A stretch of DNA of 64,000 nucleotides from Streptomyces griseoincarnatus (GTDB taxonomy: Bacteria; Actinomycetota; Actinomycetes; Streptomycetales; Streptomycetaceae), in NCBI GenBank assembly GCA_014649575.1, contig BMTH01000016.1, forward strand, positions 91,512-155,511. Direction: 5' to 3'. Below the pieces are notes generated by a model. It was not told the origin of the DNA. It saw nothing but the letters and a program-made list of their open reading frames with translations, and did not search any database. This document shows, one piece after another, positions 17,373 to 26,370 of this stretch. Position 1 is the stretch's first letter, and each line of letters opens with the position of its first letter. A program made the position numbers and the translations under genes.

Positions 17373-19031
17373 TCAGGGCTCGCGCCAGCCTCTGAGGATC
17401 GTCTCGAACTGCTGCATGGTCGTGTCCCAGTCCTCGGCGGGCCCGGCCATGTAGAGGGCGTACTCCACGCCGTCGCGCGTGAGGTACATGTGGTCCACCG
17501 CCCGGTACGGCCCGGGGAACTCGGTGTCCTTGGGCAGCGCGGTCCAGCTGTACTCCAGGCGCGCGGCCTCGCGGTCGCGGTAGGTCAGGCGCTTCAGCTC
17601 GATCTGCTCGTAGTCCACGAGACGCCCGCCGACCTGCTGGTCGAGGTCGCTGAGGTGGTCGAACGGGTCGTCGAAGTCCGGGGAGCCGTCGGCGGCTATG
17701 CGCAGGAAGTGCTTGCCGCCGTCGGGGGTGTAGTCGACCTGCTGGGTCTCCTCGTCGAACACCACCCGTTCCCAGTCCTCGCCGGGCAGCACGACGGTGA
17801 AGCCGAAGGGGTCGCTGCGGCGTACCCACCCCTCGGGCAGGCCGCCGGTGTCGGCCCCCTCCGTGTCCGACACGCCGGGCGTCGCAGGGGCCTGAGCGGT
17901 CTCGCCCGGCGCGGCCGTGCCACCGCCCCGGTCGTCCTGCTGCTGGAGCACCACCGCCGTGCCACCGCCGATGATCGCGGCCAGCGCCACGACCAGGGCG
18001 ACCGTCCGCCCGCGCGAGCGCCGGCGGGGCACGGTCGGCGCCCCGTACGGCGCCTGTACGGAGGTGGAGCCGCTGCCCTGCGGGCGGGCCGGCGTGCCGG
18101 TCGGGTACGGCTGCGCGCCCGCGCCGGGGTGCGGTCCCACCTGGCGCGGCAGCGGGACGTGGGCGCCGACGGCCTGGGTGGGCACGTACTCCTGCGCCGC
18201 GCGGGGCCGGCGTCCCTCCGCGGCCTCGGCGAGCATCTGCTCGGCCGTCGCGGCGTCGGGCCGGGTGGCCGGATCCTTCCGGAGGAACGCGCTGATGACG
18301 GGCGCGAGCGGGCCGGCGTGCCGGAGCGGCTCGACCTCCTCCTCGACGACGGCCTGCATGGTGGTGAGCGGGGAGGTGCGGCGGAACGGCGAGATGCCCT
18401 CCACCGCCGTGTAGAGGGTGGCGCCGAGCGCCCACAGGTCGGACGCGGGGCCGGGGTCGTGGCCGCGGACCCGTTCGGGCGCAAGGTAGTCGACGGAGCC
18501 GACGACCTCGCCGGTGCGGGTGATGGCCGCGTCGCCGTCTATCTGCGCGATGCCGAAGTCCGTGAGCAGTACCCGCCCGTCCCGGCCGAGCAGCACGTTG
18601 CCCGGCTTGACGTCGCGGTGCAGGACGCCGGCGGCGTGCGCGGCGCGCAGGGCGCGCAGCACCCACAGGCCGATGCGGGCGGCCTCGCGGGGCTCGACGC
18701 GCTCCTGCTCCTTGACCGCGTCGGCCAGCGAGCGGCCCTCGACCAGCTCCATGACGATCCACGGCCGGCCGTCGTGCTCCAGCACGTCGTGCACGGTGAC
18801 GACGGCCGAGTGGTTGATCCGCGCGGCGGCCCGCGCCTCCGCGCGGGTGCGGGCCAGCAGGGTGGCCTGTTCGCTGTCGGAGACGTAGAGCGCGGCGGTG
18901 AGTTCCTTGATGGCGACGGAACGGTGCAGCACCTCGTCGTGTGCGCGCCACACCCGGCCCATGCCACCGCTCCCGATGGATTCGCCGAGTCGGTAGCGGC
19001 CCGCGACGAGCGAGCCCTGCATCTGATTCAC
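17373..19031 (-). CDS. Membrane Ser/Thr protein kinase (kinase 3)
   Basis: 552 residues. Intact Hanks motifs: GSGGMGRVWRAHD, VAIKELTAAL, HRDVKPGNVLLG, TDFGIAQIDG, VDYLAPE. After a Pro/Gly-rich juxtamembrane stretch, a helix (TVALVVALAAIIGGGTAVVL) crosses the membrane, and a C-terminal ectodomain opens with LPEGWVRRSDPFGFTVVLPG, the same kind of domain as in kinases 1 and 5. I take the GTG at 19031 (VNQMQGS), with CGGGG upstream; the ATG three codons later (19022) is the alternative. The ORF extends to 19130 without a convincing site. Confidence 0.92.
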   Translation of the reverse strand: MNQMQGSLVAGRYRLGESIGSGGMGRVWRAHDEVLHRSVAIKELTAALYVSDSEQATLLARTRAEARAAARINHSAVVTVHDVLEHDGRPWIVMELVEGRSLADAVKEQERVEPREAARIGLWVLRALRAAHAAGVLHRDVKPGNVLLGRDGRVLLTDFGIAQIDGDAAITRTGEVVGSVDYLAPERVRGHDPGPASDLWALGATLYTAVEGISPFRRTSPLTTMQAVVEEEVEPLRHAGPLAPVISAFLRKDPATRPDAATAEQMLAEAAEGRRPRAAQEYVPTQAVGAHVPLPRQVGPHPGAGAQPYPTGTPARPQGSGSTSVQAPYGAPTVPRRRSRGRTVALVVALAAIIGGGTAVVLQQQDDRGGGTAAPGETAQAPATPGVSDTEGADTGGLPEGWVRRSDPFGFTVVLPGEDWERVVFDEETQQVDYTPDGGKHFLRIAADGSPDFDDPFDHLSDLDQQVGGRLVDYEQIELKRLTYRDREAARLEYSWTALPKDTEFPGPYRAVDHMYLTRDGVEYALYMAGPAEDWDTTMQQFETILRGWREP

Positions 19032-19169
19032 GTTGCCCCGCAATGGTCTTGACAGGGTCAGGGTAGGTACCCCGGCCCGTCCTGGGAACCGAGGGGGTGC
19101 CAGAGAGTCCGCACTGTGATGGTTTGTCACGCCCCCCGTGTCGCGTCTTCCCCCACGGCCGTACCGTGG

Positions 19170-21650
19170 TCAGCCGGTGTGCCGGTACGTGGCGGCCGCC
19201 TGCTCGTAGAGCCGTGTCACCTCGTCGCGTTCGCCGTCCGGACCGCGCACCTGGAGCACGTGGTAGCGGCCGTCGATCAACGCGGCGAGGTTGCGCACGT
19301 ACAGCTCGCCCCGGTCTCCGGTCCAGGTGAACTGGCCCTCGGCCATGACCCGTCCGCCGACCTCGATGGTCTTCAGGCCGGTCGAGGTGGCCCAGCTGGA
19401 GTCGCGGTACGGCTGAAGCTCGCGCTCGGCGTCCCGCTGGTAGGCCATGGGGTCGCCGCCGAACTGCTGGGCGCTGTCCCGGCCGGGCACCACGATGAGC
19501 TCGAAGTCGCCCTTGGAGTAGACGACCTGGCCGCTGCCGTTCTTCCCGGTGCGCTGCCAGCCCTCGGCGACGGCGACCTCGAAGCCCTCGGGGTCCTTGC
19601 GCAGCGTGAAACCGTCGGCGACGTCGGGGCCGGTGGTCTGCGTCTTCGTGGAGGCCGACTCCTCGGGCGTGCTCGGCCGGCCGTCTCCGCCGCTCGGGGA
19701 GTTGTTGCCGTCCGGGCGCGCGTCACCCGAAGAGCTCGGCGCGGCCCCTCCGGCGGCCGGGGTGCGGTCGGCGGAGGGCGACCCGGTGGTCTCCTCGCCG
19801 GCCTTCGGCATGAACAGCACCGCGTAGGCGATCGCCGCCGCCATGGCGAGCAGCACCAGCAGGAGCAGGGTGCGGCCGAGGCTGCGCGGTGAACCGGCGC
19901 GCGGCGCGGCCTTCTTGTGCCGTCCGTGCCGCGCGGGCAGTCCGGCGCGCCGCCTGCGCACGAGTTCGCCCCGGCGCCTTATGACCGGCAGACGTCCCGC
20001 GTCGACCGGCGGGGCCGTGATGACGTTCAGGCCGGCCTCCGGCTCGGGCGCGGAGCGCACCAGCGACCGCAGCCAGCCGCGCAGCTCCTCGAAGTCGGGG
20101 CGCTCGGTGGGGTCCTGGCGCAGCAGCGACTCCACGACCGGGCGCAGTGGTCCGCACTCCTCGGCGAAGGCGGGCGGCTCGGCGCACACCATCTGCACCA
20201 GCTCGGCCGTCGACTCCTCCGGGTAGGGGGCGTGCCCCTGGACGGCGCGGAACAGCAGCGCGCCCAGCGCCCACAGATCGGTGACGGGTCCGACGGGCGG
20301 CGCGAGCTGCCAGTTCTCGTGCACGGGGCCCGCCTGCTCGGGCGCCCAGCGCTCGGTGACGGGCCCGACGACGGCCATCCGCGCCTGCCGGGCGCGCTCG
20401 GCGGCCAGCGCGGTGGCGGGGCCCCGGCGCGCGGGGGCGTGCGGGGCCGGCTCGTCCCAGCGGCCGGACGCCGAAGCGGACTCGGTGGCAGCGGACTCGG
20501 GGGCGGCGAGTCCGGGGGCAGCGGGTTCGAGTGCTGCGGGTTCGGGCGTACCGCCCGCCTGGGCGCCGATGCGGGGTGTGGCCCCGTGCCAGCCGGAGGC
20601 GGCCACTCCATAAGGGTCGGCTATCTGTCCCGGGGGCGTCGACGGCCGCTGCCCGGCGCCCTCCTCGGGGGCGGGCCGCGCGCCGGGCAGCGCGCGGGAA
20701 CCCTGCTGGGCCTCCTGCACGCGGGCGGCGGCACGGGCGCCGGCGCGGTAGGCGGCGATGGCCCCGGCCCGCGCCGCGCGCACATCCCCCGCGCTGTCCA
20801 GGGCGCGGGGCGCCACCACGGGTGAGAGGTCGGCGGGTCCGCCGGTCCCGCCGCCGCCCGGGAGCCGTCCGGCGCGCGCCTCGATGGCGGCGCGGCGCGC
20901 CGCGTCCGGGTCGGGGTCGGCGGTGAACCCGGGCGGCCAGGCCGGTCCGCGCCCGCCGCCGGCTCCGACGCCCGGACCGAGCGCTTCGAGCGCCGCGCCG
21001 GACTCCGGTTCGTCGTCGTCGGCGGGCGGCACGGGGTCGTAGCCGCACAGCGCCTCCTCGGCCGCGCCGACCGCGAGCCCGGTGAGCATCACCCGGCCGT
21101 CGTCGCAGACCAGCACCGTGCGCGCGGTGATGTTGCGGTGCACCCAGCCATGGGAGTGCAGCACCCGCAGGGCGGTGAGCACGTCGGAGGCGACCTCGGC
21201 GGCCCGGTACGGGGACAGCGGCTTCTCGGCGAGCAGCGCGGCCAGCGGGCGCGCGGCGACGTACTCGCTGACGATCCACAGCGAACCGCCCTCCGCGAAC
21301 ACGTCGAAGACCTGGTCCAGACGCGGATGGTCGGGCAGGGCCGCCGCTGCCTGCGCGGCCTCGACCGCGCGCCGCACGACCGGGTCGGCAGGCCGACGCA
21401 CCGCGCCCTGGCCGCCGCCGGGGACGCCCCTGCCGCGGCGCGCGCCGTCCCGGGCTGTGAAGCCCTCGGGCAGCCCTTCGGCGTCCAGCACCTCCGCCTC
21501 GACGACCTCCGGCAGCGGTACCTGCCGGACCGTGACCTCCTGACCGCTGTAGGTGTCGAAGGCGCGGCTCTCGGTCAGCTCGTACTCGTCGGAGGGGGGC
21601 AGGGGCAGGCGGTAGCGGTCGGCGAGAACCCGTCCCGCATAGTCGTCCAC
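19170..21650 (-). CDS. Membrane pseudokinase with ectodomain (kinase 4)
   Basis: 826 residues from a GTG with a GGGGGAGG site. The fold is kinase-like, but every catalytic landmark is lost: the glycine loop is absent, the VAIK lysine is Arg42 (VTVRQVP), HRD is HRN with Asn173 in place of the catalytic Asp, the following Lys and Asn are Thr175 and Thr178, and DFG is GLA (191-193). A long insert (about 200-500) is Ala/Pro-rich. A helix (LLLLVLLAMAAAIAYAVLFM) and an ectodomain beginning DPEGFEVAVAEGW follow. It probably acts as a scaffold or receptor for the neighbouring active kinases rather than as an enzyme. Confidence 0.85.
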   Translation of the reverse strand: MDDYAGRVLADRYRLPLPPSDEYELTESRAFDTYSGQEVTVRQVPLPEVVEAEVLDAEGLPEGFTARDGARRGRGVPGGGQGAVRRPADPVVRRAVEAAQAAAALPDHPRLDQVFDVFAEGGSLWIVSEYVAARPLAALLAEKPLSPYRAAEVASDVLTALRVLHSHGWVHRNITARTVLVCDDGRVMLTGLAVGAAEEALCGYDPVPPADDDEPESGAALEALGPGVGAGGGRGPAWPPGFTADPDPDAARRAAIEARAGRLPGGGGTGGPADLSPVVAPRALDSAGDVRAARAGAIAAYRAGARAAARVQEAQQGSRALPGARPAPEEGAGQRPSTPPGQIADPYGVAASGWHGATPRIGAQAGGTPEPAALEPAAPGLAAPESAATESASASGRWDEPAPHAPARRGPATALAAERARQARMAVVGPVTERWAPEQAGPVHENWQLAPPVGPVTDLWALGALLFRAVQGHAPYPEESTAELVQMVCAEPPAFAEECGPLRPVVESLLRQDPTERPDFEELRGWLRSLVRSAPEPEAGLNVITAPPVDAGRLPVIRRRGELVRRRRAGLPARHGRHKKAAPRAGSPRSLGRTLLLLVLLAMAAAIAYAVLFMPKAGEETTGSPSADRTPAAGGAAPSSSGDARPDGNNSPSGGDGRPSTPEESASTKTQTTGPDVADGFTLRKDPEGFEVAVAEGWQRTGKNGSGQVVYSKGDFELIVVPGRDSAQQFGGDPMAYQRDAERELQPYRDSSWATSTGLKTIEVGGRVMAEGQFTWTGDRGELYVRNLAALIDGRYHVLQVRGPDGERDEVTRLYEQAAATYRHTG

Positions 21651-21802
21651 GTTGCCTCCCCCGGCACTACGGTCGGTCAGTTCCGTTCTCCGGACGGCCC
21701 GTTCCCGCTCCGTACGGTCCGCAACCACTCACGATACGTGCCGGAGGCAACCCGCAGAGAGGGGATGCCACATCTGGCGTCCCGATCCGCGGGCGGGGCG
21801 GA

Positions 21803-23830
21803 TCACGACTTCGGGCGGAACGTCTCCGTCAGCGTCCGCCACGTGTTCGTGCGCTGCTCGCCGTCCCACGCGTCGGCCCTGGCCGTGTACATCAGCCCGT
21901 ACCCCAGGCCGTCGTTGACGACGGTGCCCCGGTCCACGGACCGGTAGGTGACGCCGCCGTCGACGTAGGTGAACTCCCAGTCGGCCGTCTTCCAGCCGCG
22001 GTACTCCACCGCCTCGATCCGTATGCGCTTGTACTTGGGACGCACCATGAAGCGCTCCTGGTTCGTCCAGTCGGCGACCGGGTCGTCCTTGGGCGTGGTG
22101 GTCCAGCCGACGAGCAGCTTCTGGCCGTTCGGCCCGGTGAAGCGGTCCCCGGCCTCGTCGGACGACTTGTACTTCCATCCCGCCGGGAGACCGATCGAGT
22201 ACCCCTGCTGCCCCCGGTACGTCGTGGCCGCCCGGGTCTTGCCCGCTCCGTCCTTCCCGCCGTCCGAGGAGCCGCCCGTCCCGGCGCCGCCGCCCGTCCC
22301 CGTGGCGTCCGGGGAGGCCGTCGCGCTTCCGCCCGTGCCGGTGGACGCGGTGGCGGAGCCGTCGGTGCGGGTGCCGTCCTCGTCGTCCTTCCTGGTCTCG
22401 GCGCTGGGGGTGCTCTCCGCCGCGGTCCGGTCGCCGCCGGCGCCCCGGGCACCGCTGCCGCTCTCGTCGTCACCGCCGAGGGTGAGGGCGAGCACGGTAC
22501 CGATCACGGCGAGCACCACGACCAGCGCGATGACGACCAGCGTGCGGCGCGGCACCACGTCGGTGATCGACGCCCGCGGCGCGGGCCGCGCGGGCAGGTC
22601 CGGCGGGGTCATCACGGGCCAGCCCGAACTACGTCCGCCCGAGGCCGCGTTGGCGTCGGACGTCTTCCCGGGCGTCCCGGCGGCGGGGCTCGCGGCGGTC
22701 GCGGAGCGCGCGGCGGCGGGCTTCGCGTCCGGGGTGCGGGCCGCCGCACCGGAAGCCGGGGCGGGTGCGGAGCCGGACGCGGAGGTGCCGGACTTGGTGC
22801 GGGCGGCGCCGGCCGCGCCGGCCGCCACCGCGGCCTTGCGTACGGAGCGCAGCGCGCCGCGCAGCTTCTCCGCCGCCTCCTCGCCCCGCTTGGCTCCGCC
22901 GTCCCGCGTGCCGGGCTGCTCGGGCAGCGGCACGACGCGGGTGGCGTCGGCCGGCTGTCCGTCGGCGTCCTTGGTGCCGGGGGCGCTGATGACGGTGGTC
23001 AGCATGGCGCGCGCGGCGCGGTCGTCGAGCCGCTGGGCGGGGTCCTTGTTGAGCAGCCCGTGGATGACGTCCCGCAGGGGGCCGGCGTTCTTCGGCTCCT
23101 CGAGCGGCTCGGTCATCACCGCGGTGAGCGTCGCGATCGCTGAGCCCTTGTCGTACGGCGGGGTGCCCTCGACCGCCGCGTACAGCAGGCCGCCGAGCGA
23201 CCACAGGTCTGCCGCCGGTCCTGGCTTGTGCCCGCGGGCGCGCTCCGGGGAGATGTACGAGGGGGCGCCGACGAGCATGCCGGTCGAGGTGATGGAGGGG
23301 TCGCCCTCGACCTGGGCGATGCCGAAGTCGGTGAGGACGACGCGGCCGTCGTCGGCGATCAGCACGTTGGACGGCTTCACGTCACGGTGCAGGATGCCCT
23401 CGCGGTGCGCGGACCGCAGCACGTCGAGCACGGCGAGACCGACCTCGGCGGCGCGGCGCGGCTCCAGCAGGCCGTCCTCCCGGATGACCTCGGCGAGCGA
23501 CTTGCCCTCGACGAGCTCCATGACGATCCAGGGACGGTCGTCCTCCTGGACCACGTCGAAGACGGTCACGGCGCTGGTGTTGCGGATCCGCGCGATCGCC
23601 TTGGCCTCGCGCAGCGTCCGGGTGATCAGCCGCCGCTTCTCCTCCTCGTCGATGTTCGACGGGAAGCGGAGCTCCTTGACGGCGACCGTACGGCCGAGGG
23701 TCTCGTCCTCGGCCCGCCACACCGTCCCCATGCCGCCGCGGCCGAGCACGTCTCCCAGCCGGTACCGCCCGGCGAGGAGACGTGCGCTCTTGTCCTGACG
23801 GGATGTCCCCGCCCGCTCCGCCTCCGACAT
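21803..23830 (-). CDS. Membrane Ser/Thr protein kinase (kinase 5)
   Basis: 675 residues with all Hanks residues present: GRGGMGTVWRAED, VAVKELRF, HRDVKPSNVLI, TDFGIAQVEG, PSYISPE. A low-complexity Ala/Pro linker (about 300-410), a membrane helix (TLVVIALVVVLAVIGTVLAL) and a C-terminal ectodomain (GYSIGLPAGWKYKSSDEAG onward) follow, the same architecture as kinases 1 and 3. It is the first gene of the five-gene run, so its promoter may drive the set. I use the ATG at 23830, with AGGGG four bases before; an ATG at 23842 in frame is equally possible. Confidence 0.92.
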   Translation of the reverse strand: MSEAERAGTSRQDKSARLLAGRYRLGDVLGRGGMGTVWRAEDETLGRTVAVKELRFPSNIDEEEKRRLITRTLREAKAIARIRNTSAVTVFDVVQEDDRPWIVMELVEGKSLAEVIREDGLLEPRRAAEVGLAVLDVLRSAHREGILHRDVKPSNVLIADDGRVVLTDFGIAQVEGDPSITSTGMLVGAPSYISPERARGHKPGPAADLWSLGGLLYAAVEGTPPYDKGSAIATLTAVMTEPLEEPKNAGPLRDVIHGLLNKDPAQRLDDRAARAMLTTVISAPGTKDADGQPADATRVVPLPEQPGTRDGGAKRGEEAAEKLRGALRSVRKAAVAAGAAGAARTKSGTSASGSAPAPASGAAARTPDAKPAAARSATAASPAAGTPGKTSDANAASGGRSSGWPVMTPPDLPARPAPRASITDVVPRRTLVVIALVVVLAVIGTVLALTLGGDDESGSGARGAGGDRTAAESTPSAETRKDDEDGTRTDGSATASTGTGGSATASPDATGTGGGAGTGGSSDGGKDGAGKTRAATTYRGQQGYSIGLPAGWKYKSSDEAGDRFTGPNGQKLLVGWTTTPKDDPVADWTNQERFMVRPKYKRIRIEAVEYRGWKTADWEFTYVDGGVTYRSVDRGTVVNDGLGYGLMYTARADAWDGEQRTNTWRTLTETFRPKS

Positions 23831-24180
23831 GCGTCCCCTCATGCAACCCGCCCTGACAGAGCCTTCATTGTCCCTCACCCGACAAGCGCCCGACGCCCAG
23901 GGTGCCCCTGTCCGCCCACCGGACACGGAGGGCGGAGAGGTGGGGGAGCGAAGCGTTCCTCCACTCTGCCGGACGGGTCCTGACAAAGACGAAATCCGAA
24001 GCGCGCCGATTCGGTCGCGACTGGACCCTCCTGACGCGCCGTCGCCCAGGTCGGCGGCGGTGCGGGGCACGGAGGCCCCGCTCACCACCGGCCCCGAACC
24101 GGCCGCGCAAATGGCCGAGTTGCGCCGCTGGTCCGTCGGCGGAAGACCCCCGCGTGCCGTGGGCAGAGCCCGCTGCCCGT
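23831..24180. other. Intergenic region, no gene seen
   Basis: About 350 bases between the stop of glpD and the start of kinase 5, both on the minus strand. No convincing coding sequence, hairpin or repeat was found; it should contain the kinase-cluster promoter. Confidence 0.5.
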
Positions 24181-25887
24181 CTACAAGGGCACGATGTCCG
24201 GCGCCCCCAGACGGGCCGCGTCCGCGGTCAGGTCGTCGGGCTGGCGCTGCGACTCCCGCTCGGCCTCCACCCGCTTCTCGTAGTGCCTCACCTCGCGGTC
24301 GATCTGGCCGCTGTCCCAGCCCAGCACGGGCGCCATCAGCTCGGCGGCCTCGCGCGCGCTGCGCGTGCCCCGGTCGAACGTCTCGATGGATATGCGGGTG
24401 CGCCGGGTGAGCACGTCCTCCAGATGGCGCGCGCCCTCGTGCGAGGCGGCGTAGACGACCTCGGCGCGGAGGTAGTCGTCGGCGGCCCCCAGCGGCTCGC
24501 CCAGGGAGGGGTCGGAGGCGACGAGGTCCAGCACCTCCTCGGCGAGCGACCCGTACCGCTGGAGCAGGTGCTCCACCCGGACCGGGTGCAGGCCGGTGCG
24601 GGCGGCCGTGCGGGCCCGGCCGTTCCACAAGGCGTGGTAGCCCTCCGCGCCCACCAGCGGGGTCTCCTCGGTGACGCAGTCCGCCACACGCAGGTCGAGC
24701 CCGTGCACCGCGGCGTCCACGGCGTCCTTGGCCATCACCCGGTAGGTCGTGTACTTGCCGCCCGCGACCACGACCAGGCCGGGGACCGGGTGGGCGACCG
24801 TGTGCTCCCGGGACAGCTTGCTCGAGGCGTCCGACTCGCCGGCGAGCAGCGGGCGCAGCCCCGCGTACACCCCTTCGACGTCGTCCCGGGTGAGCGGCAC
24901 CGCGAGGACGGAGTTGACGTGCTCCAGCAGGTAGTCGATGTCGGCGCTGGACGCGGCCGGGTGCGCCTTGTCGAGGCCCCAGTCGGTGTCGGTGGTGCCG
25001 ACGATCCAGTGCCGGCCCCAGGGGATGACGAACAGCACGGACTTCTCGGTGCGCAGGATCAGCCCGGTGGTGGAGTGGATGCGGTCCTTGGGCACGACCA
25101 GGTGGATGCCCTTGGAGGCGCGCACGTGGAACTGGCCGCGCTCGCCGACCATCGCCTGGGTGTCGTCGGTCCACACCCCGGTGGCGTTGACCACCTGCTT
25201 GGCGCGGATCTCGTACTCGCCGCCGCCCTCCACGTCCTGCACGCGGGCGCCGACGACCCGCTCGCCCTCGCGCAGGAACCCGGTGACACGGGCGCCGTTC
25301 GCCGTCCGGGCGCCGTACGCCGCCGCCGTGCGCACGAGGGTGAGCACGAAGCGGGCGTCGTCCATCTGGGCGTCGTAGTACTGCAGGGCGCCGACCAGCG
25401 CGTCCTTCTTCAAGCAGGGCGCGACCCGCAGGGCGTGACGGCGGCTCAGATGGCGGTGCACGGGCAGGCCCCGCCCGCGGCCGTGGGTCATCGCCATGGT
25501 GTCGTAGAGCGCGACGCCCGCCCCGGCGTAGAGCCGCTCCCAGCCCTTGTGCTGCAGCGGGTAGAGGAACGGCACCGGGCGCACCAGGTGCGGAGCGAGC
25601 TTCTCCAGGAGCAGGCCGCGCTCCTTCAGCGCCTCGCGGACGAGGGCGAAGTCCAGCATCTCGAGATAGCGCAGGCCGCCGTGGATCAGCTTGCTGGAGC
25701 GGCTGGAGGTGCCCGACGCCCAGTCACGCGCCTCGACCAGTCCCGTGGACAGGCCGCGCGTCACCGCGTCGAGCGCCGTGCCCGCGCCGACCACGCCGCC
25801 GCCCACCACCAGTACGTCCAGCTCGCGCTCCGCCATGGACGCCAGTGATTCGGCGCGCTGTGCCGGCCCCAGTGTCGCTGTCCTCAC
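24181..25887 (-). CDS. glpD: Glycerol-3-phosphate dehydrogenase
   Basis: 568 residues. FAD-dependent enzyme of the cytoplasmic membrane that oxidises sn-glycerol-3-phosphate to dihydroxyacetone phosphate and feeds the quinone pool. The FAD motif LVVGGGVVGAGTALDAVTRG lies near residues 27-46, followed by RSSKLIHGGLRYLE, VNATGVWTD and GGKYTTYRVMA, all diagnostic of GlpD. The start is the GTG at 25887 (VRTATLGPAQR), with GGGAGG six bases upstream; the longer ORF to 25920 is not needed. No glpF/glpK neighbours are present. Its upstream region holds DnaA boxes and iterons. Confidence 0.95.
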   Translation of the reverse strand: MRTATLGPAQRAESLASMAERELDVLVVGGGVVGAGTALDAVTRGLSTGLVEARDWASGTSSRSSKLIHGGLRYLEMLDFALVREALKERGLLLEKLAPHLVRPVPFLYPLQHKGWERLYAGAGVALYDTMAMTHGRGRGLPVHRHLSRRHALRVAPCLKKDALVGALQYYDAQMDDARFVLTLVRTAAAYGARTANGARVTGFLREGERVVGARVQDVEGGGEYEIRAKQVVNATGVWTDDTQAMVGERGQFHVRASKGIHLVVPKDRIHSTTGLILRTEKSVLFVIPWGRHWIVGTTDTDWGLDKAHPAASSADIDYLLEHVNSVLAVPLTRDDVEGVYAGLRPLLAGESDASSKLSREHTVAHPVPGLVVVAGGKYTTYRVMAKDAVDAAVHGLDLRVADCVTEETPLVGAEGYHALWNGRARTAARTGLHPVRVEHLLQRYGSLAEEVLDLVASDPSLGEPLGAADDYLRAEVVYAASHEGARHLEDVLTRRTRISIETFDRGTRSAREAAELMAPVLGWDSGQIDREVRHYEKRVEAERESQRQPDDLTADAARLGAPDIVPL

Positions 25888-26004
25888 CGCTGCCTCCCGC
25901 TCATCGGTCGCATCGGCCACACCCGTCGGGCGAAGCCCGGTCTCCCACCCTCATGCCCAGATTCTGACCGGGTTGCCCGACTTCAGCCACACGCCGCCTC
26001 GGGC

Positions 26005-26037
26005 TGTGGACAACCGCGGGCCACAGGCTGTGGACAA
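26005..26037 (-). promoter_or_regulatory. Two perfect DnaA boxes
   Basis: TTGTCCACA is present twice on the minus strand, at 26005-26013 and 26029-26037, inside a repeated GGCTGTGGACAACC, 24 bases apart. This nonamer is the consensus DnaA box of Streptomyces oriC. The dnaA/dnaN genes are not nearby, so this is not the chromosomal origin. Confidence 0.7.
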
Positions 26038-26077
26038 CCCCGCCGGACGGTGCACCGGACCGGTCACCGGTGGACTC

Positions 26078-26215
26078 ACCGGGCTGCCACCGGCCGGCCC
26101 ACCGAGCTGCCACCGGCCGGCCCACCGAGCTGTCACCGGCCGGCCCACCGAGCTGCCACCGGTCGACCCACCGAGCTGTCACCGGTCGACCCACCGAGCT
26201 GTCACCGGTCGACCC
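26078..26215. repeat. Six tandem 23-bp iterons
   Basis: Six contiguous 23-bp units start at 26078, 26101, 26124, 26147, 26170 and 26193. The unit begins ACCGAGCTG(C/T)CACCGG and ends (CC/TC)GGCCC or TCGACCC, so the first four carry CCGGCCGG and the later ones GGTCGACC palindromes. A degenerate unit may precede them at 26054. The 23-bp period is not a multiple of three and the region is intergenic, so it is not coding. An A+T-richer stretch (about 26255-26300) follows. Confidence 0.9.
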
Positions 26216-26370
26216 ACCGGACCAGTCCCCCGCGCGACTCACCGAAAACCAGCCGATCAATCCCGCATATCGGTCATATTTACTCCTAGTCTGACATTGC
26301 GCTCGCCTGTCCAGTCCTCAGGGCTTGCGCACCTGTCGCACTCCGGCTACTGGGAAGGACGGTCCACGCC

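Noticed and set aside
20520..20545. GGTTCGA-like tRNA T-loop motif
   Set aside because: Lies within the pseudokinase coding sequence and no cloverleaf forms around it.
26041..26290. Repeat peptides from frames over the 23-bp array (for example TGRPTELPPA)
   Set aside because: The period is not a multiple of three, so the same peptide repeats in all frames; there is no start or ribosome-binding site.
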